Assembly (NCBI GenBank): GCA_030068145.1
Contig: JAPJBO010000905.1
Coordinates: 1-64,000, forward strand
Direction of reading: 5' to 3'
Source: Diplonema papillatum
Taxonomy: Eukaryota > Euglenozoa > Diplonemea > Diplonemida > Diplonemidae
DNA: 64,000 nt
Shown: one piece after another, positions 44,447-55,927 of the stretch
How positions within the stretch are numbered: the stretch's first letter is position 1
Layout of the letters: every line of letters begins with the position of its first letter
Notes under the pieces: model-generated
What the model saw: only the letters and a program-made list of their open reading frames with translations
Databases searched by the model: none
Told to the model about the DNA's origin: nothing
Position numbers and translations under genes: made by a program

Positions 44447-47414
44447 CGACTCTGGTACAGCCCGGGGTATCCTGGCGCGGGCGGGCGTTGCCGTCTCGCT
44501 GTGCTGCGGGTCCTCCTCTTTTTGCCTACAGCTTTGGCAGCGGCCAGCACCATGATGGGAAGCTTCAGCTTTTCCACTGCACGACAAGGGCACGTCCTGA
44601 GGATGCTCAGATATGGCATAACTCCAGCGGACTTCGGCGCAGATTGTTTCCAGCTCACTCAGCACCCACTCTGTCTTCCGCCCAGCGGCGATGCGTGGGC
44701 GGTGTGAGGGTCAGCCACGAAGAGGGCGCTTCGAAAAAGAACGCATACGTAGATCAGCAGCGCAACGCCAAGCGTATCGCAACGGGCGATTGCGTGCATG
44801 CCATATGCAGCGCCCCATGACGAGTTCAGTGCCCCTATGCTTAAAGCCACGCAAGTGTACCCCAGGCGGCGTGTGCGGACGCTCTGCATCGCCAAGTACT
44901 CTGTTCGCCTGTGTTGCAGAGGGGAAGCCTACAGTGAAAACTTTAGTCGACGAAAGCGAACACAGCAACGCGTGGTTTCCATTACAACAGCACTACGCGA
45001 GAGCCGAAAAAGAGCAAGGAACTGCTTCGCGGAAGTGAAGCCCTGTTTGCAATTTCAATATTCATCGGAAACTATTAATCTTCTGACTAACTCGGGTGGA
45101 CGTCCCCGCACCCAAGAGCCGTTCCCCCGCGGCGTACGCATACTCAAGGGCGTCGTGCTTCGACGGTAGCCACGCACATTCAACACGCTCACGCCGCGAG
45201 GCAACCCGGGAACCCACGTCCCGCACGCGATGCAGCACATGCGCGGCAACGTACCGGGCTGCGCCGGCCGGCCGTCGGCGACGTCCGCGGCGGAAAGCCG
45301 CCGCGGCGGTCGAGGCGAGCGTTCGGCGCCCGGGGCCAGGGTTGGGATGCACATGCCCACATCGCATCAAGCGGGCTTCCGCAGCATCGAGCGAGTTCGC
45401 CGGGCTGACGGGAATGCGAGTCTGTGCGCAAAAGAAGTCCTTTTGCTTCACCACAGCACGCGGGGTCTGTGAGCCGTGCAATATACAGAGCTCGATAGGG
45501 CGTTGCAACCGTCGGCGCCACCGGTGACGCTCGCCAGAGGGTTGGAGTTTGACGCATTGGGAGTAATGCTATCCACGAGGCCTCTCCCGCCGAGCAAACA
45601 GCTCACCCCCTCGAGCAGGATCGCACAACGGAACGCAGATGCTGAGGCGGTCCTAAAGAGAGCCGCCTTCCTCCCACTTCCTGCACAGCGAGGGACTTGG
45701 CGACCAGCATGGCAGCCGGGTATTATGGTGCACTACGTGGCAGCGCGTTTTTCAAAGGACGCCTTGGAGGACATAGGTTGGCGGTGGACGGGTCCGACGA
45801 CTATCGCGTACGAAAAACGAAGCCGGCGAGACGGTGACCCACGATGCAGCACAAATGGGCAACACGAAGCTTCTACAAGCAGCAAGACGTACGACATGCG
45901 ATGCGCCTCCGAGAGATGAAGAAGCTGGCAGCAAGGAGACCGGCAGACTTTGACGGAGCGCAGCACGGCATCGACACGTGGGCTACGAGGCACCTGCTGG
46001 AAAAGCGGGAAACGCCGCTTTGCGGGGGCCACACCGGCCACGGGACGAACCGGGCTAGAGGTGACATGCAAGTACTGCGGCACGCAGGAAAGCGAGACTG
46101 TCGAACACCTTTTCTGGAGATGCACGGCGTGGACACAAATACCGTAGAATATGCTGACCTGGAGAACATCCTAAGCAGTTGGCCGCCGTGTTGACGCCTT
46201 TGTGGAGTCGTCCCTCTCTGCCCCCGAGCTCCACTCGGAAACCCGCTACCCACTGACGAACACCAGCACCTCCGCGAAGAGAGACTGCAGACGTTCTTCG
46301 TTGCGGGTACTGGTAGCCAGACAGGAGACAGACAATATGCTGGACCGAGTCCCGCGACACCACCGAACGTTGGAGTATCCGCGGGGGGGGTGCCAACAGC
46401 CCCCCGGGTCTTGAGCGTGCCAGACGTCCCACACGCCGCAACCACCTTAAAGTGAAAGAATGGCCCATGTCTCTGGACAGCCTTCACGGGCTGGCTTAAA
46501 ACACTCAGGTGGCGCCACCAGGGCAGGAGACTGGGATCAGCTATATGGAGCTAGCTGTAGCCTTCGAGCTGGAGACGGGGATCAAGCTGTCCCCGGTGAA
46601 GAATCGGTTCTACACCCCACCGCCCGAAATTCCAAGAGAGGAAGCAAACTACAGTACGAGACACGCTTCCGGACGAGGAAACCGCGGACGAAATTGCAGT
46701 ATACTTCGATGGCGGAGCGCGGGAACGGCACCGTTTTTGCAGTTGCGGGAGCAGGGGCAGTACTGTACAGAAATGGCAGGAAAGAAGCTGCCTCTGCCGA
46801 ACACGGACGAATAACGTAGCAGGATATGAAGGACTTCTGGCGAGCCTGGAACTCCTCCAGCAGGCACGAGCCGAACAAGGAGCGCATTGCGTAGTCCGAG
46901 GCGACTCGGCCCTCGCGGTGGGTCAGGAGACGGGCTGCTCGGAGCAGCTAAGGCAAGGCCAATGCTCACCCGGGCAAAAATCCTCATATGTGAGGATGCA
47001 GGTAGTTGTGGAACACGTTCAACGGGTGCGCAACAGCGATGCTGACGCGTTGAGTAACGCGGCGATGGATGTAGTGCAGCGGAACCGCCCACCCCGGCGG
47101 GAACAGATGGAGCTGCTGCGACAGTTACAGACATCACTTCTGGGAAAGGCGCTGGGCCTCATAGAGCTGGGGAGCACTTACACAAAAGTGGCGAAGCAGC
47201 CGTGGCACTTTCGGTTCGACACGACGGTGCTACATCGCTTGGAGGAACGGTTGTGCGGGGAATACCGTGCAGGGTGCTGATCTTGCAAGCCGCCGAGGAT
47301 GTCATCCTGAGGATCCGAGAGCACGTGCAGGGCCGCCCTCCTTCAACGGAGGAGACACCGCTTTTCCCGCAGCACCTAGCATGGGCCGCGACGTACCAAC
47401 CAGAGGAGGAATAG
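44447..47414 (+). mobile_element. degenerate LINE retrotransposon, copy 2 (RT thumb, zinc knuckle, RNase H)
   Basis: Several frames carry one element. 45530-45750 holds a thumb-like segment (LEFDALGVMLSTRPL, AEAVLKRAAFLPLPAQRGTW) equivalent to 19610-19780 in copy 1. 46060-46150 holds a knuckle CKYCGTQESETVEHLFWRC. 46680-47060 holds an RNase H type 1 domain: VYFDGGAR, then after a frameshift AGAGAVLYRNGR, NNVAGYEGLLASLELL, VVRGDSALAV, and a C-terminal HVQRVRNSDADALSNAAMD. The 5' part (44500-44710) matches 25940-26150. The final open piece (47202-47414) is unrecognised. Frame breaks make it inactive. Confidence 0.7.
45062..45508 (-). pseudogene. antisense LINE ORF2 start with NPGP (2A-like) motif
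   Basis: Minus frame of 148 codons with RLMRCGHVHPNPGP at 45332-45370. LINE ORF2 proteins of several clades begin the endonuclease region with CGDVxPNPGP, and true 2A ribosome-skipping peptides end D[VI]ExNPGP. Here H replaces the aspartate. It is opposite in orientation to the surrounding LINE copy, so it derives from another insertion. Confidence 0.5.
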
Positions 47415-47828
47415 AATGGTCGCGAGCTCGGGCCGGCCGGGCGAGATCGCAAAAGCCTGAGGATCCCCGCAGAGAGCGAACACTAAAGGAGGCACCGCGA
47501 AACCCGGTGAGACCGCTGAACGCGCAAGGCCTGCACGAGCGGCCGATAAGGCGAGCAACGAGGGAGACGAGCGAGCGACGCAGCGAACGGAGCCCGCGTC
47601 CAGAAGCCGAACACTGTCGACTCCATGAACAGGAGCAGCGCCGAGAGAGTCAAAACGACGGGTCGCGCAGCCTCAGGCGTCACCCGGGCTCGCAGGAGAC
47701 GCCAGGCCCCCACCAGCAGCCGGGGGAATCAGCCGTAACCTAGAAGGGAACTATGCTTGGACACACTCTCGCTAAGGGGGGCGCCACGTTAAAACGAGTC
47801 CGCAACACACACACACACACACACATAC
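47415..47828. other. LINE-flanking DNA and (CA)n, no gene
   Basis: Purine-rich tail resembling 26700-26930; (CA)n at 47805-47825 just inside the intron downstream of the next exon. Confidence 0.4.
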
Positions 47829-47983
47829 CTGGCGTTCATGCTCGGTATGTATTTCGTCTTCTTCCATTGCTGAAACTCGTTGCTCTGTACGAGCTCCAGC
47901 AGAGCGGTGTTGGTGTAGTTCTTCGTGTCTATGGCATACTCCCGCTCGATGCTGTGCCCTCGAGTCGGCGACGCGCCGTGCAT
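47829..47983 (-). CDS. first exon of an unrecognised gene
   Basis: ATG 47983, 51 codons plus two bases to a strong donor (CAG/GTATGTGTG). Reads MHGASPTRGHSIEREYAIDT, then LLELVQSNEFQQWKKTKYIPS. Codon use is like the other host genes. The following exon was not found; the LINE at 44.4-47.4 kb and the cassette array lie in its path, so the gene may be interrupted or its next exon may lie far away. An acceptor-like CAAG upstream would make it an internal exon. Confidence 0.45.
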
Positions 47984-49000
47984 TGCCGCCACCCTTTTGG
48001 CTTGTTTCTTGTGCCACCGACAATCAACCGGGGTTGACAAGTTGTTTGGTGTTTTCCGACCTTTCTTTCTTTCCTGTCGCAGGTTCGATCTATCCTTCGC
48101 TCGTGACGCATAACGATTGATATGAGGATGATTGCTTGAGGACCTTCACCCCCCAACGACAGGAAGTGTCAGGACGATCCGCTCACGGCTTTGCAGGGCC
48201 TTCAATCGACCTGATTGTTGGCGGCTTGCCTGTGGGGCGACGAGTGACTTTGCCGATGCTGATCACATTTCAGGCTATGGAGGCAATGTACAGCCTGCGG
48301 CCAGGAAGATGAAAGGGGGAACATCGCTCATTTGGTTTGCCTGGAGGACAGAAGTCGATGGAGAAAAGAAACGAACGTGCGGCTGACAACGGCTTCGGTC
48401 TGGGGTTCGATGCCATTTTTGGCTTCCAGCATAACCATTGGAGAAGGCTGACAACATAGTCGTGTCAGCGGCGATCGAAACTGGGCAACTGTGACGACAG
48501 TCAAAATTATACGGTGGCTTGCTTGCCCGGTCTAGACTAGACTGGCATTCTTCTGAATAGAGTGTACCGTTCCCCTAAGACTCCCCTTCCGTATATACTC
48601 GCGCCAACCGTTTAGCACTGTTTCAGCTTGGCACTCCTCGAACAGGAATTCAAGCTTTGGGGTTCAGGAGATGTACATTCGCAAGGCCGAGCCTTAAAGG
48701 AATTGACTCGTCGGCTAGGTAGACTTGCGCTACACATCAGATGAGACACTTACTGCTTGGGCTAGATATGCCTGCATAAGGGACTGCATCAGATGAGACG
48801 CTGTAGTTGCTTGCAAGATAGGAGCCATATCAAATGAAACGTACTGCCCAAGAAACAGCATCCGTCCAAACCGATGTCTAGCTCTGCTTTGCGAAACTGC
48901 GAAGACAAAGCTGACATCTTCCGCGACGAGTCGACTCCGTTCAGCATGTTCCGTTCTCGCGTATCCTTCCGGCCCCCAGGCCACGCTGTTCCAGGGAACA
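47984..49000. other. intergenic, no gene recognised
   Basis: Only short frames without motifs; no repeat family was matched here. Confidence 0.4.
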
Positions 49001-52000
49001 CTACATTCCAGCATGCGGCAGGACCAGGCCGGTTGTGTTGTGGCCTTCTATGTAAGGTTCGTCGCCCGAATCCGTTGAGTTCGTTTCCGCCGATGAGTTG
49101 GCCAACAGCGAAGCCGGTTTGTCGCTGAGCTCTTTGTCACGCTTGCCGTCTTTGCCAGGAATGGCTACGGGCAGCGACCGCTGGAAGCCGGTGGATAGGC
49201 CGTCCTGGAAGGCCTTCATCCGCGTGAGCTCGGACAGGGTCGCAATGTGCATCGAGCGCAGGTTTTCGATGCGGGACTGCTGCGCGTCTAACTTGGTCGC
49301 TTGGGCGATCCTCAGGTCGGAAAGCTCGCTTTGCAGGCATTCGACTTGCTTGCTCTTCTCTTTGCAGGCGACGTGCAGCTTCTCGATGGTGCGCTTCGCT
49401 GCACGTTGAGGCCCGGTGTCCAGCCGGAGCTCGCGCCTCAGATTCGCGACTTCTACCTCTCGATCCCTCAGCCGCCGAAGCAGCTCCTGCCCACGCGGGA
49501 TCTCATCCAGTGGCGGCGCGTACAGATACTGCGTTACCGCAGGGTCCGTGTTTGACGCCTGGTTCGTCCGCTGCGGAAGCTTCGGCTATGTGTGTGTGCG
49601 TGGGGGGAATTCAATGATGGGTAACACCTGATGCGGAGGATAGCTCAGTGTGTGTGCGTGGGTGTGTTCGAAGGGGGAAAACAAAAAGAGGGCAAACGGT
49701 GGGGCCTACGTTTGTCAGTTTTTAGAGTTAAAGTTCGCTTGAAATACCGGGGTTTTAGGGTCTCCGTGTGACCGTTCATGAATGGGTTCTCTTAGAGCAA
49801 GAAAGGGCTTTATGGTTACGGATTGTATATTTAGTGCATGCTTTCGTTATGGGTTATGGCTAGCCATATCCGGGACTGTTTGTGACCGACACCAAGTACA
49901 TTCCTTCGTGGAGTGTAATCTTGGGCCCCCCACGTTCTACAAGTTGAGCAGGGGTTGCCTTACCGGTCTGTTGTCCGCGTTTTTATGTATTTTCTCGTAG
50001 AGTAGTGCTTGGGTTTCGCGACACTTGCGGTGCTTCACGTGGTGCGGGTTGCTTCCGCCCTAATATAAGGTTTGTTTGTTTGTCAGTTTTTGCTTTACCC
50101 CTCCAACCTCGCTTTCTGGCGAGTGGACACGAGGTTCCGCTCAGAAACGTAAGGATTCCAACTTCACGCGCCGAAGGCGCTCAAGCAAGCGTGCTAGGTG
50201 TGTGTCGAAATTCAATGCTGGGCAACAGCTATCCACCCGGCCCATTGTGGTATGCAGAGCGTTTCCCAACCAACACTTAAATTGGATAATCCCTGTGCGT
50301 GCATACAGATTTCGAAGGAAAATATGAGTGCCCTAAAAACTGAGGCTCAAGACCTAAAGAAAACTTCGCCCAGCCTTCAGGGATGGGTGGTGAAAGAATG
50401 CCCTTCCATGTCTTTCGTGTCGTTTGTGCCGCGCCTACTTTCCGAACACCAAATACATGCTCTATTTCTACTTCGAGATGAAGTCATACATGTGCGAGAG
50501 CAGCAGCAGACACGGAGGCGCTGAGGGCGGCTGCGACGAGTGTTGGGGCCCACGCGTCGACAGATGGCCGGTTGGAAGCATCGATCCAGTGGAACACGCT
50601 GGCAGCAAGAGCCAGGCCCGCTGCCGCTGCCGTCGTGGCTACGTTGCCACCAGGAGACTTCGAAGGCAGCGTCGACTGCGGTGGGGGGTCGTTGGAATTG
50701 GATCTGATTCATTGACCAACCATTCAATTTCATCAAATCTTGCGATTCAAATCCGTTCATAGCGTTCTCAGTGTCTAAGTCTTCGTCGCCTGAACCTCAG
50801 TTTATTGCTCAACTGGTGTCCGCCGAAGCTGGCGATGAGAAAAACGAACTCATTTTGGCATACGCGGTGAAAAATGATGCCTTCTACCGTCCGGGACGAC
50901 GCCTCTCGCTCGCGGAGCAGCAGCTCAAGGGTGTCTTTCAGCTGCTGCTGGAGGAGCAGCGTCCTTCCTTCCGCCTGACTGCGCGCCGCCCTGGTTGGTT
51001 GGTTAGTTAGTAAGAGGATGCAGCCTTCTGAGAAAAAGTGTTCGGGCGCTTGGCCTTGCTCTTGTACGTGGCTGGTAACTGCCCGAAGCCAACCCAGACA
51101 ACGACCCCTCGCCCCTGGCAGTGCTTCAGTGCAAACGGTTAAGCTGAAAAGGATCGCCGTGAATCTGTCCACCTGAGCCATTTCCAGATACGTCTGCACT
51201 CCGCGTGATAGATAAATCCCCAACACGAATCAAACAGACAAAAAAAAGAAGCTAAACTTGACCCTGCGGGCCTACTAGTCTTCCGATGCATTGTTGTGGT
51301 TCGCGTTTCTCCGATGACTAGTCAGAGAGCGCTCGGGTCATGTAAACTAATCCGGCGAGATGATCTTCAGTATGGTGTAGGGTTCGCTCGTCGCTTTAGA
51401 GCACATTGCAATGTCTCAAGGTAAATTGAACGGGCGCCCTTCCGTTCTAGTGAGAATGACCGAAGCACACCGCTCAGTTCGGAGTTCCTTTTGGGCCGTC
51501 ATGCTAGCTTTGAAAGATTTGATCTTGACCATTTCGGTCAATTTGTTGTTGTACTGCTCTTTCACCTGCAGTTGCGCCTTCATCTCGTCAACCTGCGATA
51601 TAAAATGGTTTGGCTCGCGGTATCATTTTCCACACGGTGTCGTGTTCCGAAGACAGTGTGCTGAGTTACAAGAGCCTTTTTGTAGTGGCTGTAGCTGCAC
51701 ACATACAGTTTTTGGCTGCAGAAGCTCTTGTGGCTTTTTAGAGTTAAAGTTCGCTTGCGAGTCCGGGATTTAAGAGTCTCCGGGTGACCTTCGTCAAATT
51801 CTCGAATGCCACGGTTCGTACAATAAAGTGAAACGGTTTCGTCGATAATCACGATTTTCGCTTTGGGCAATTGTGGCAATCCGCGATTTATCGCTGGAGG
51901 AGCTTTCCCGAAGGACCACTTGCCCGTTCAGCTAGAACCTCCCGACGGCGCACTGATGAAACGCAAAAACGCTGTCCATTGCGTTGTCCCTGGCACCAGT

Positions 52001-52841
52001 GCGGCACTGGCAGCCTGCTGGTTGCCACCAGCCACCACCGCATTGCGAGAGACCCTAGGGCTGGAGCCCCCGACAAGGCACAGACGGACGGCACTCGTCC
52101 AAAATGCTGCCTGTTGGTCTGTCTGTGTCCAGTCAAACCAGTCAGCCACGAGATCTCTAAAGACAGACACTTGCTCTTTCCAGCTGCGTGAAGGCAGGCC
52201 GGGTCCGGGTGTCGCTAAGAACTGACACTTGTCCATTCCGCACGAGTAGCTCTACAATCAAGTGTTAGCCGGAAACATCAGAACACCTTCATAACTAAAA
52301 CGGGCCCTAAAGAAAGAAACGGAGAATCCGTGCTGAAACCACAACAAGGACACTTTACTACGCGCCCTCCCACGTTGCGGAACACTTGCAGTATCCCACT
52401 GAGGGAATTTTTGAAACAGAGGACGTGCGGAAGTGCACGTACGAACGAGGTAGTGGGTTGTTTCTCCTAGCTAACCGTTGGAAAATTGTCCCTCGCTTTT
52501 CCCGAAAGTGATTTCACCGGGTTGTTTCTCATTACCAAGTATTCGGTTGATTCATGATTGACTACTGAACGAGTTTTCCCTCCTTTATGCGTGCTACGAG
52601 AGCGACAATCCCGCAGCATATTCCGCGTTGTTCCTCCGCTCAGCGCAGGGTGGCACACCTTTTTCCTGAGCTGCACGTTGGTCTCCTTCAGGACGACCAT
52701 GTCCGCGAAGCAGTTCCGATCGGCTCGGACGTCGATGTAGTGCTCGGCCCGGCGGAGAGCTTCTTCATCGCTCACACCAAGGCATTCTCGAAGCTTCTTA
52801 AGTTCCGTCTTTTTGATCAGCGGGTGCGGCTCATCCGCCAT
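49001..52841 (-). CDS. coiled-coil protein, 4 exons
   Basis: Exons 52659-52841, 51471-51592, 50888-50990 and 49001-49585 join in phase (0, 2, 0) with GT-AG sites, giving 330 residues. Exon 1: MADEPHPLIKKTELKKLREC, then LGVSDEEALRRAEHYIDVRA. Exons 2-4 are almost wholly heptad-like (KAQLQVKEQYNNKLTEMVKI; LLLQQQLKDTLELLLRERE; LRRLRDREVEVANLRREL; QVECLQSELSDLRIAQATKL). The end is S/T/N-rich (LANSSAETNSTDSGDEPYIE). A cytoskeletal, ciliary or scaffold role is plausible for such a rod, but is inference. Introns are 1066, 480 and 1302 nt. Exon 4 could begin at either of two further in-phase AG sites a few codons on. Confidence 0.72.
49718..49785. repeat. dispersed repeat R9, copy 1 (intronic)
   Basis: 'tttttagagttaaagttcgc' then 'gggtctccgtgtgacc'; a second copy is at 51735-51795 in another intron of the same gene. 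Confidence 0.65.
51735..51795. repeat. dispersed repeat R9, copy 2 (intronic)
   Basis: Same order as 49718-49785, same orientation. Confidence 0.65.
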
Positions 52842-53329
52842 TTGCACAACAGAGAGGGGGGGAAAGGGGTGGGACCCCGGGCCCCAGACGAGCCCCCAAA
52901 CCAGCCCCCTGTTTACTTCTAAGGTTGTGTAGATGTTTACTGGCGTACCGTTAGCAGCTGTAGCTTACAATTGAACATTTGAACCCCAACGACAGTTGAA
53001 CTTGCCAGCTCGAAACGAACTCCACTTGCTGGTGTGTTCCAGGGATTCTCGGAGGTAGTTGTCACAAAAAAAAAGACCAACATGGCGCAATCGGGCAGGA
53101 AAGGCGAACCAGAGCCTGACAGACCTGCCAAACCCTGAGACGCAGTTAGTTTCATTTCAAGACGCGCTTCGTTCTCAGCAAGGAACTCTTCCGCGTGCAC
53201 GTCTGCCGCCAAGAAAACGTCGACCAACTGGCTGACGTTCTCGACAAGTCGGACACCTCTGACTACGGGAGCAGTGTCCTTGTCAGGGCTTCGATGTGTC
53301 TCAGAGTGGAGACGCTTGCTTCCCTTTTG
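52842..53329. other. upstream of coiled-coil gene; no gene called
   Basis: The plus strand from 53163 to 53330 is open and protein-like (TRFVLSKELFRVHVCRQENV), ending at the bacterial-type block; it may be a host exon or element fragment. Confidence 0.35.
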
Positions 53330-53889
53330 AAAGTTTGACGTGTGATGCGCGTGGTGTACTTCCTCCACTTGCTAGACTTACCAAAGGGCAGGCGATGTAC
53401 CACTTTTTGGCAGGATATACAGCGAAGGTAGCTGGTACAGAGGTAGGTGTTACTGCTCCTGAAGCTGTCTTCTCGGCTTGTTTCGGTACGGCCTTTTTAC
53501 CCTTATATCCCACCACTTATGCCACCATGCTAGGGCAAAAGATGGAGCAACATGACGTTGCGGTATGGCTGGTGAATACCGGTTGGGTAGGGGGAGGATT
53601 TGGTGTAGGAGAGCGTATCTCGCTGAGACATACCCGTGCTATGATTACGGCGGTGCTTAACGATAAGTTAGCACAGGTGGACTATATACCTCATCCTGTT
53701 TTTGGGATCGCAATGCCTACGACCTGTGCTGATGTGCCTGAGGAACTACTCAATCCCCAAAGTACCTGGAAGGATCGTGAGGAATATAGGGTACAAGCCC
53801 GCTTGCTGGCCAAAGCATTCGGAGAAAACTTCCACCAATACCAGGATTTTGCGAGCGAAGAGATTCGAGCAGGGGGACCTGTATGGTGA
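53330..53889 (+). pseudogene. pckA: bacterial-type PEP carboxykinase (ATP), C-terminal fragment
   Basis: About 185 codons matching the last third of bacterial ATP-dependent PEP carboxykinase: LTCDARGVLPPLARLTKGQ, MYHFLAGYTAKVAGTEVGVT, FSACFGTAFLPLYPTTYATM, WLVNTGWVGGGFGVGERISL, then a normal C-terminus and TGA at 53887. The family makes phosphoenolpyruvate from oxaloacetate. Roughly 340 N-terminal residues with the P-loop are missing. The match stops abruptly near 53330, where upstream sequence becomes unrelated. There are no introns, and composition is more AT-rich with short, bacterial-style spacing (54 bp) to the next gene. It cannot be functional alone. Confidence 0.88.
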
Positions 53890-53943
53890 TGCTAACCAAC
53901 CTAGTAAGTTGACTTATCGAGATTATTGCAGAAAAAAGAGATC

Positions 53944-54314
53944 ATGCGCAAGAAGTTACAGCGTTTTACGGATAATGCGAACAGTACCTATGTACTAGAG
54001 CCAGGTAAGGCACTTTATGAACATATACAAGGAGATTGGCATGCGGCCTATTTTCAAAATTCACAGGATATAGTGTTGGAGTTGGGATGTGGTCAAGGGA
54101 CTTATACGATAGGCTTGGCTCAGGCCTTTCCACAGCGCAACTTTATTGGTGTTGATGTCAAAGGCGCGCGTATCTGGGTAGGAAGTAGGGATGCCGCTAT
54201 GCACAGTCTGCATAACGTAGCTTTTTTGCGCACCAAGATAGAGCAGCTAGCACAGTTCTTTGTGCCGCAAGAGGTGAGTGAAATCTACCTCCCTTTTCCC
54301 GATCCTCGTCCAGG
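53944..54314 (+). pseudogene. trmB: bacterial-type tRNA (guanine-N7)-methyltransferase, 3'-truncated
   Basis: From ATG 53944 (MRKKLQRFTDNANSTYVLEP), 123 codons match TrmB, closest in my judgement to Bacteroidota forms. GDWHAAYFQNSQDIVLELGC with GCGQGTYTIGLA is the SAM-binding loop, followed by FPQRNFIGVDVKGARIW, HNVAFLRTKIEQLAQFFV and IYLPFPDPRP. The match breaks at 'FPDPRP', where homologs continue with a lysine-rich loop and about 60 more residues. The enzyme forms m7G46 in tRNA. Together with pckA this shows a piece of a bacterial chromosome cut within two genes. Confidence 0.88.
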
Positions 54315-54340
54315 GGGGCCCCCAGCAGCTCAAAACCAGG

Positions 54341-54631
54341 ATCCTACCACTTGGGTGGTCCTAAAATGCTCGGGAAATTCGAAATAACTGGTCGGATGCT
54401 CGTTTAGGCTGAAATAATGGCTGCAGAACGCAAAAACAAGACAGAATCACCTCCCACAAGGCAATTCCTTAAGGAAAACATCAGAAAACCCAAGCGGGGC
54501 GTCACCAGAAATCCGAAACTCGAAACCTACCACTCAGGTGCTCATAAAATGCTCCGAAACGGCGGAAAACGTGGTCAGACGCTCGTTTAGGCTGAAATAA
54601 TGGCTGCAGAACGCAAAAACAAGACAGAATC
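54341..54631. repeat. two-copy direct repeat, about 108 bp, beside bacterial block
   Basis: Unit 1 (54341-54450) and unit 2 (54525-54631) share 'cctaccact', 'aaaatgctc', then 65 almost identical bases (gctcgtttaggctgaaataa ... aagacagaatcac). The first unit starts about 27 bp after the bacterial match ends. Confidence 0.85.
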
Positions 54632-54814
54632 ACTTGAGCCTTCGTAGTCGTCGACCCTGACGTGGGGACGTCGCTTTTTTAACCTTGCTACGACAACAAT
54701 ATGGAAAAATATGGAGGTGGCGATATAGTGCGTTGCTCAGGGTAGTCGAAGGCCTGACAATCACACTAATGCAACAAATTGGGGGGTCTGAAAAATATTT
54801 GGACTTTTTTCCGG

Positions 54815-54902
54815 TGGGCTACAGCACATTTACCTCCTTTGATCTATCGCAACTGGCAGTCTCCTCAAGCATTTCCTACAAAGCAGGTGCTTATACAAAA
54901 CA
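54815..54902. repeat. R16, 5'-truncated copy
   Basis: Only the 3' half with the 'ggtgcttatacaaaacaaaa' end. Confidence 0.65.
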
Positions 54903-55285
54903 AAAAGCGAATTAGTCTCGAGAGAAAAGTGGTTTTCTGGCACGAGTAGTTTTCCGGTGTGCCACGAGTGGCCGTAGTTTCCACTTTTCCAACGAGAACT
55001 GACACTTATACAAGGTTCTTACCCCGCTATCCCGAGAAAAAACACCGCATATTTGCCTCGCTTACCGGTGTCCTCGTTCCGGTGCGGCCGGTTTCCGGCC
55101 TGCATACTTGCATGCTCAGAAAAACCGGAGCATATTGACAAAGAAACGAGTGGCAGAGGTTCCCTGGGTCAGGCTTCAAAATACCACAAAAAAAAAAAAC
55201 GAGCCCCCCAAACTTGGTTTGAGCGGAAAAAGTCCATTTTTTTCCGGTCCAAACATTTCTCCGGTCCAAATTTTTCCGAACACGG

Positions 55286-55657
55286 TATGCAGCAACAATC
55301 TGTGTCGTCTGCCGAAGCAGCCGGAGACAGGCGCAGGGGGCAGGTCTTGCTTTACTTTCTCTTCTTGATGGAGACCTGCCCCCGGCATCCCGACTGTCCA
55401 ATCACTGTCGAGAAAGTTTGCGCCTATTGTGATGAGGTGCCCCCACGAAGCCATATAGTATTATACACAACATGGCTACAACACGAGGATGCAGTCCTGC
55501 TTTGGTGTGCACTCAGCCATCAGGCCATTGGCTGCTAAGCACCCCCCGACCGGTCGATTTGCCACTTTTGTGGCCCTCTATTCGCCGGGCGGTGCTGTCA
55601 GCACTTGTTCCGCGTCGCATCAAGTACCTGATGCTGGCGGTTGGGGGATCGGCGGAC
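55286..55657. repeat. R8, copy 2
   Basis: Nearly full-length relative to 8905-9273. Confidence 0.75.
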
Positions 55658-55927
55658 GCGGATCGTAGTAGTAGTAGTAGTAGTAGTATGTGTCGTCTGC
55701 CGAAGCAGCAGGCGCAGGGGGCAGGTCTTGCTTTACTTTTCTCTTCTTGATGGAGACCCGCCCCCGGCATCCCGACTGTCCAATCACTGTCAAGAAAGTT
55801 TCGCCTATTGTGATGAGGTGGTTGACCAGGCCCCCACGAAGCCTTATACACAACACGGCTACAACACGAGGATGCAGCCCTGCTTTGGTGTGCACTCAGC
55901 CATCAGGCCATTGGCTGCTAAGCACCA
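55658..55927. repeat. (GTA)n and R8, copy 3, in tandem
   Basis: Seven to eight GTA units then R8 again, ending at 'ggctgctaagcacc'. Copies 2 and 3 are head-to-tail and both include the GTA start. Confidence 0.75.

Noticed and set aside
47202..47414. separate gene with an acidic C-terminus
   Set aside because: Lies directly after the RNase H of LINE copy 2 and is more likely part of that element's end.
49636..49680. tRNA-like A and B boxes (ggatagctcagtg ... gttcgaag)
   Set aside because: The boxes are only about 26 nt apart, no acceptor or anticodon stem can be formed, and the region is a GT-rich simple sequence.
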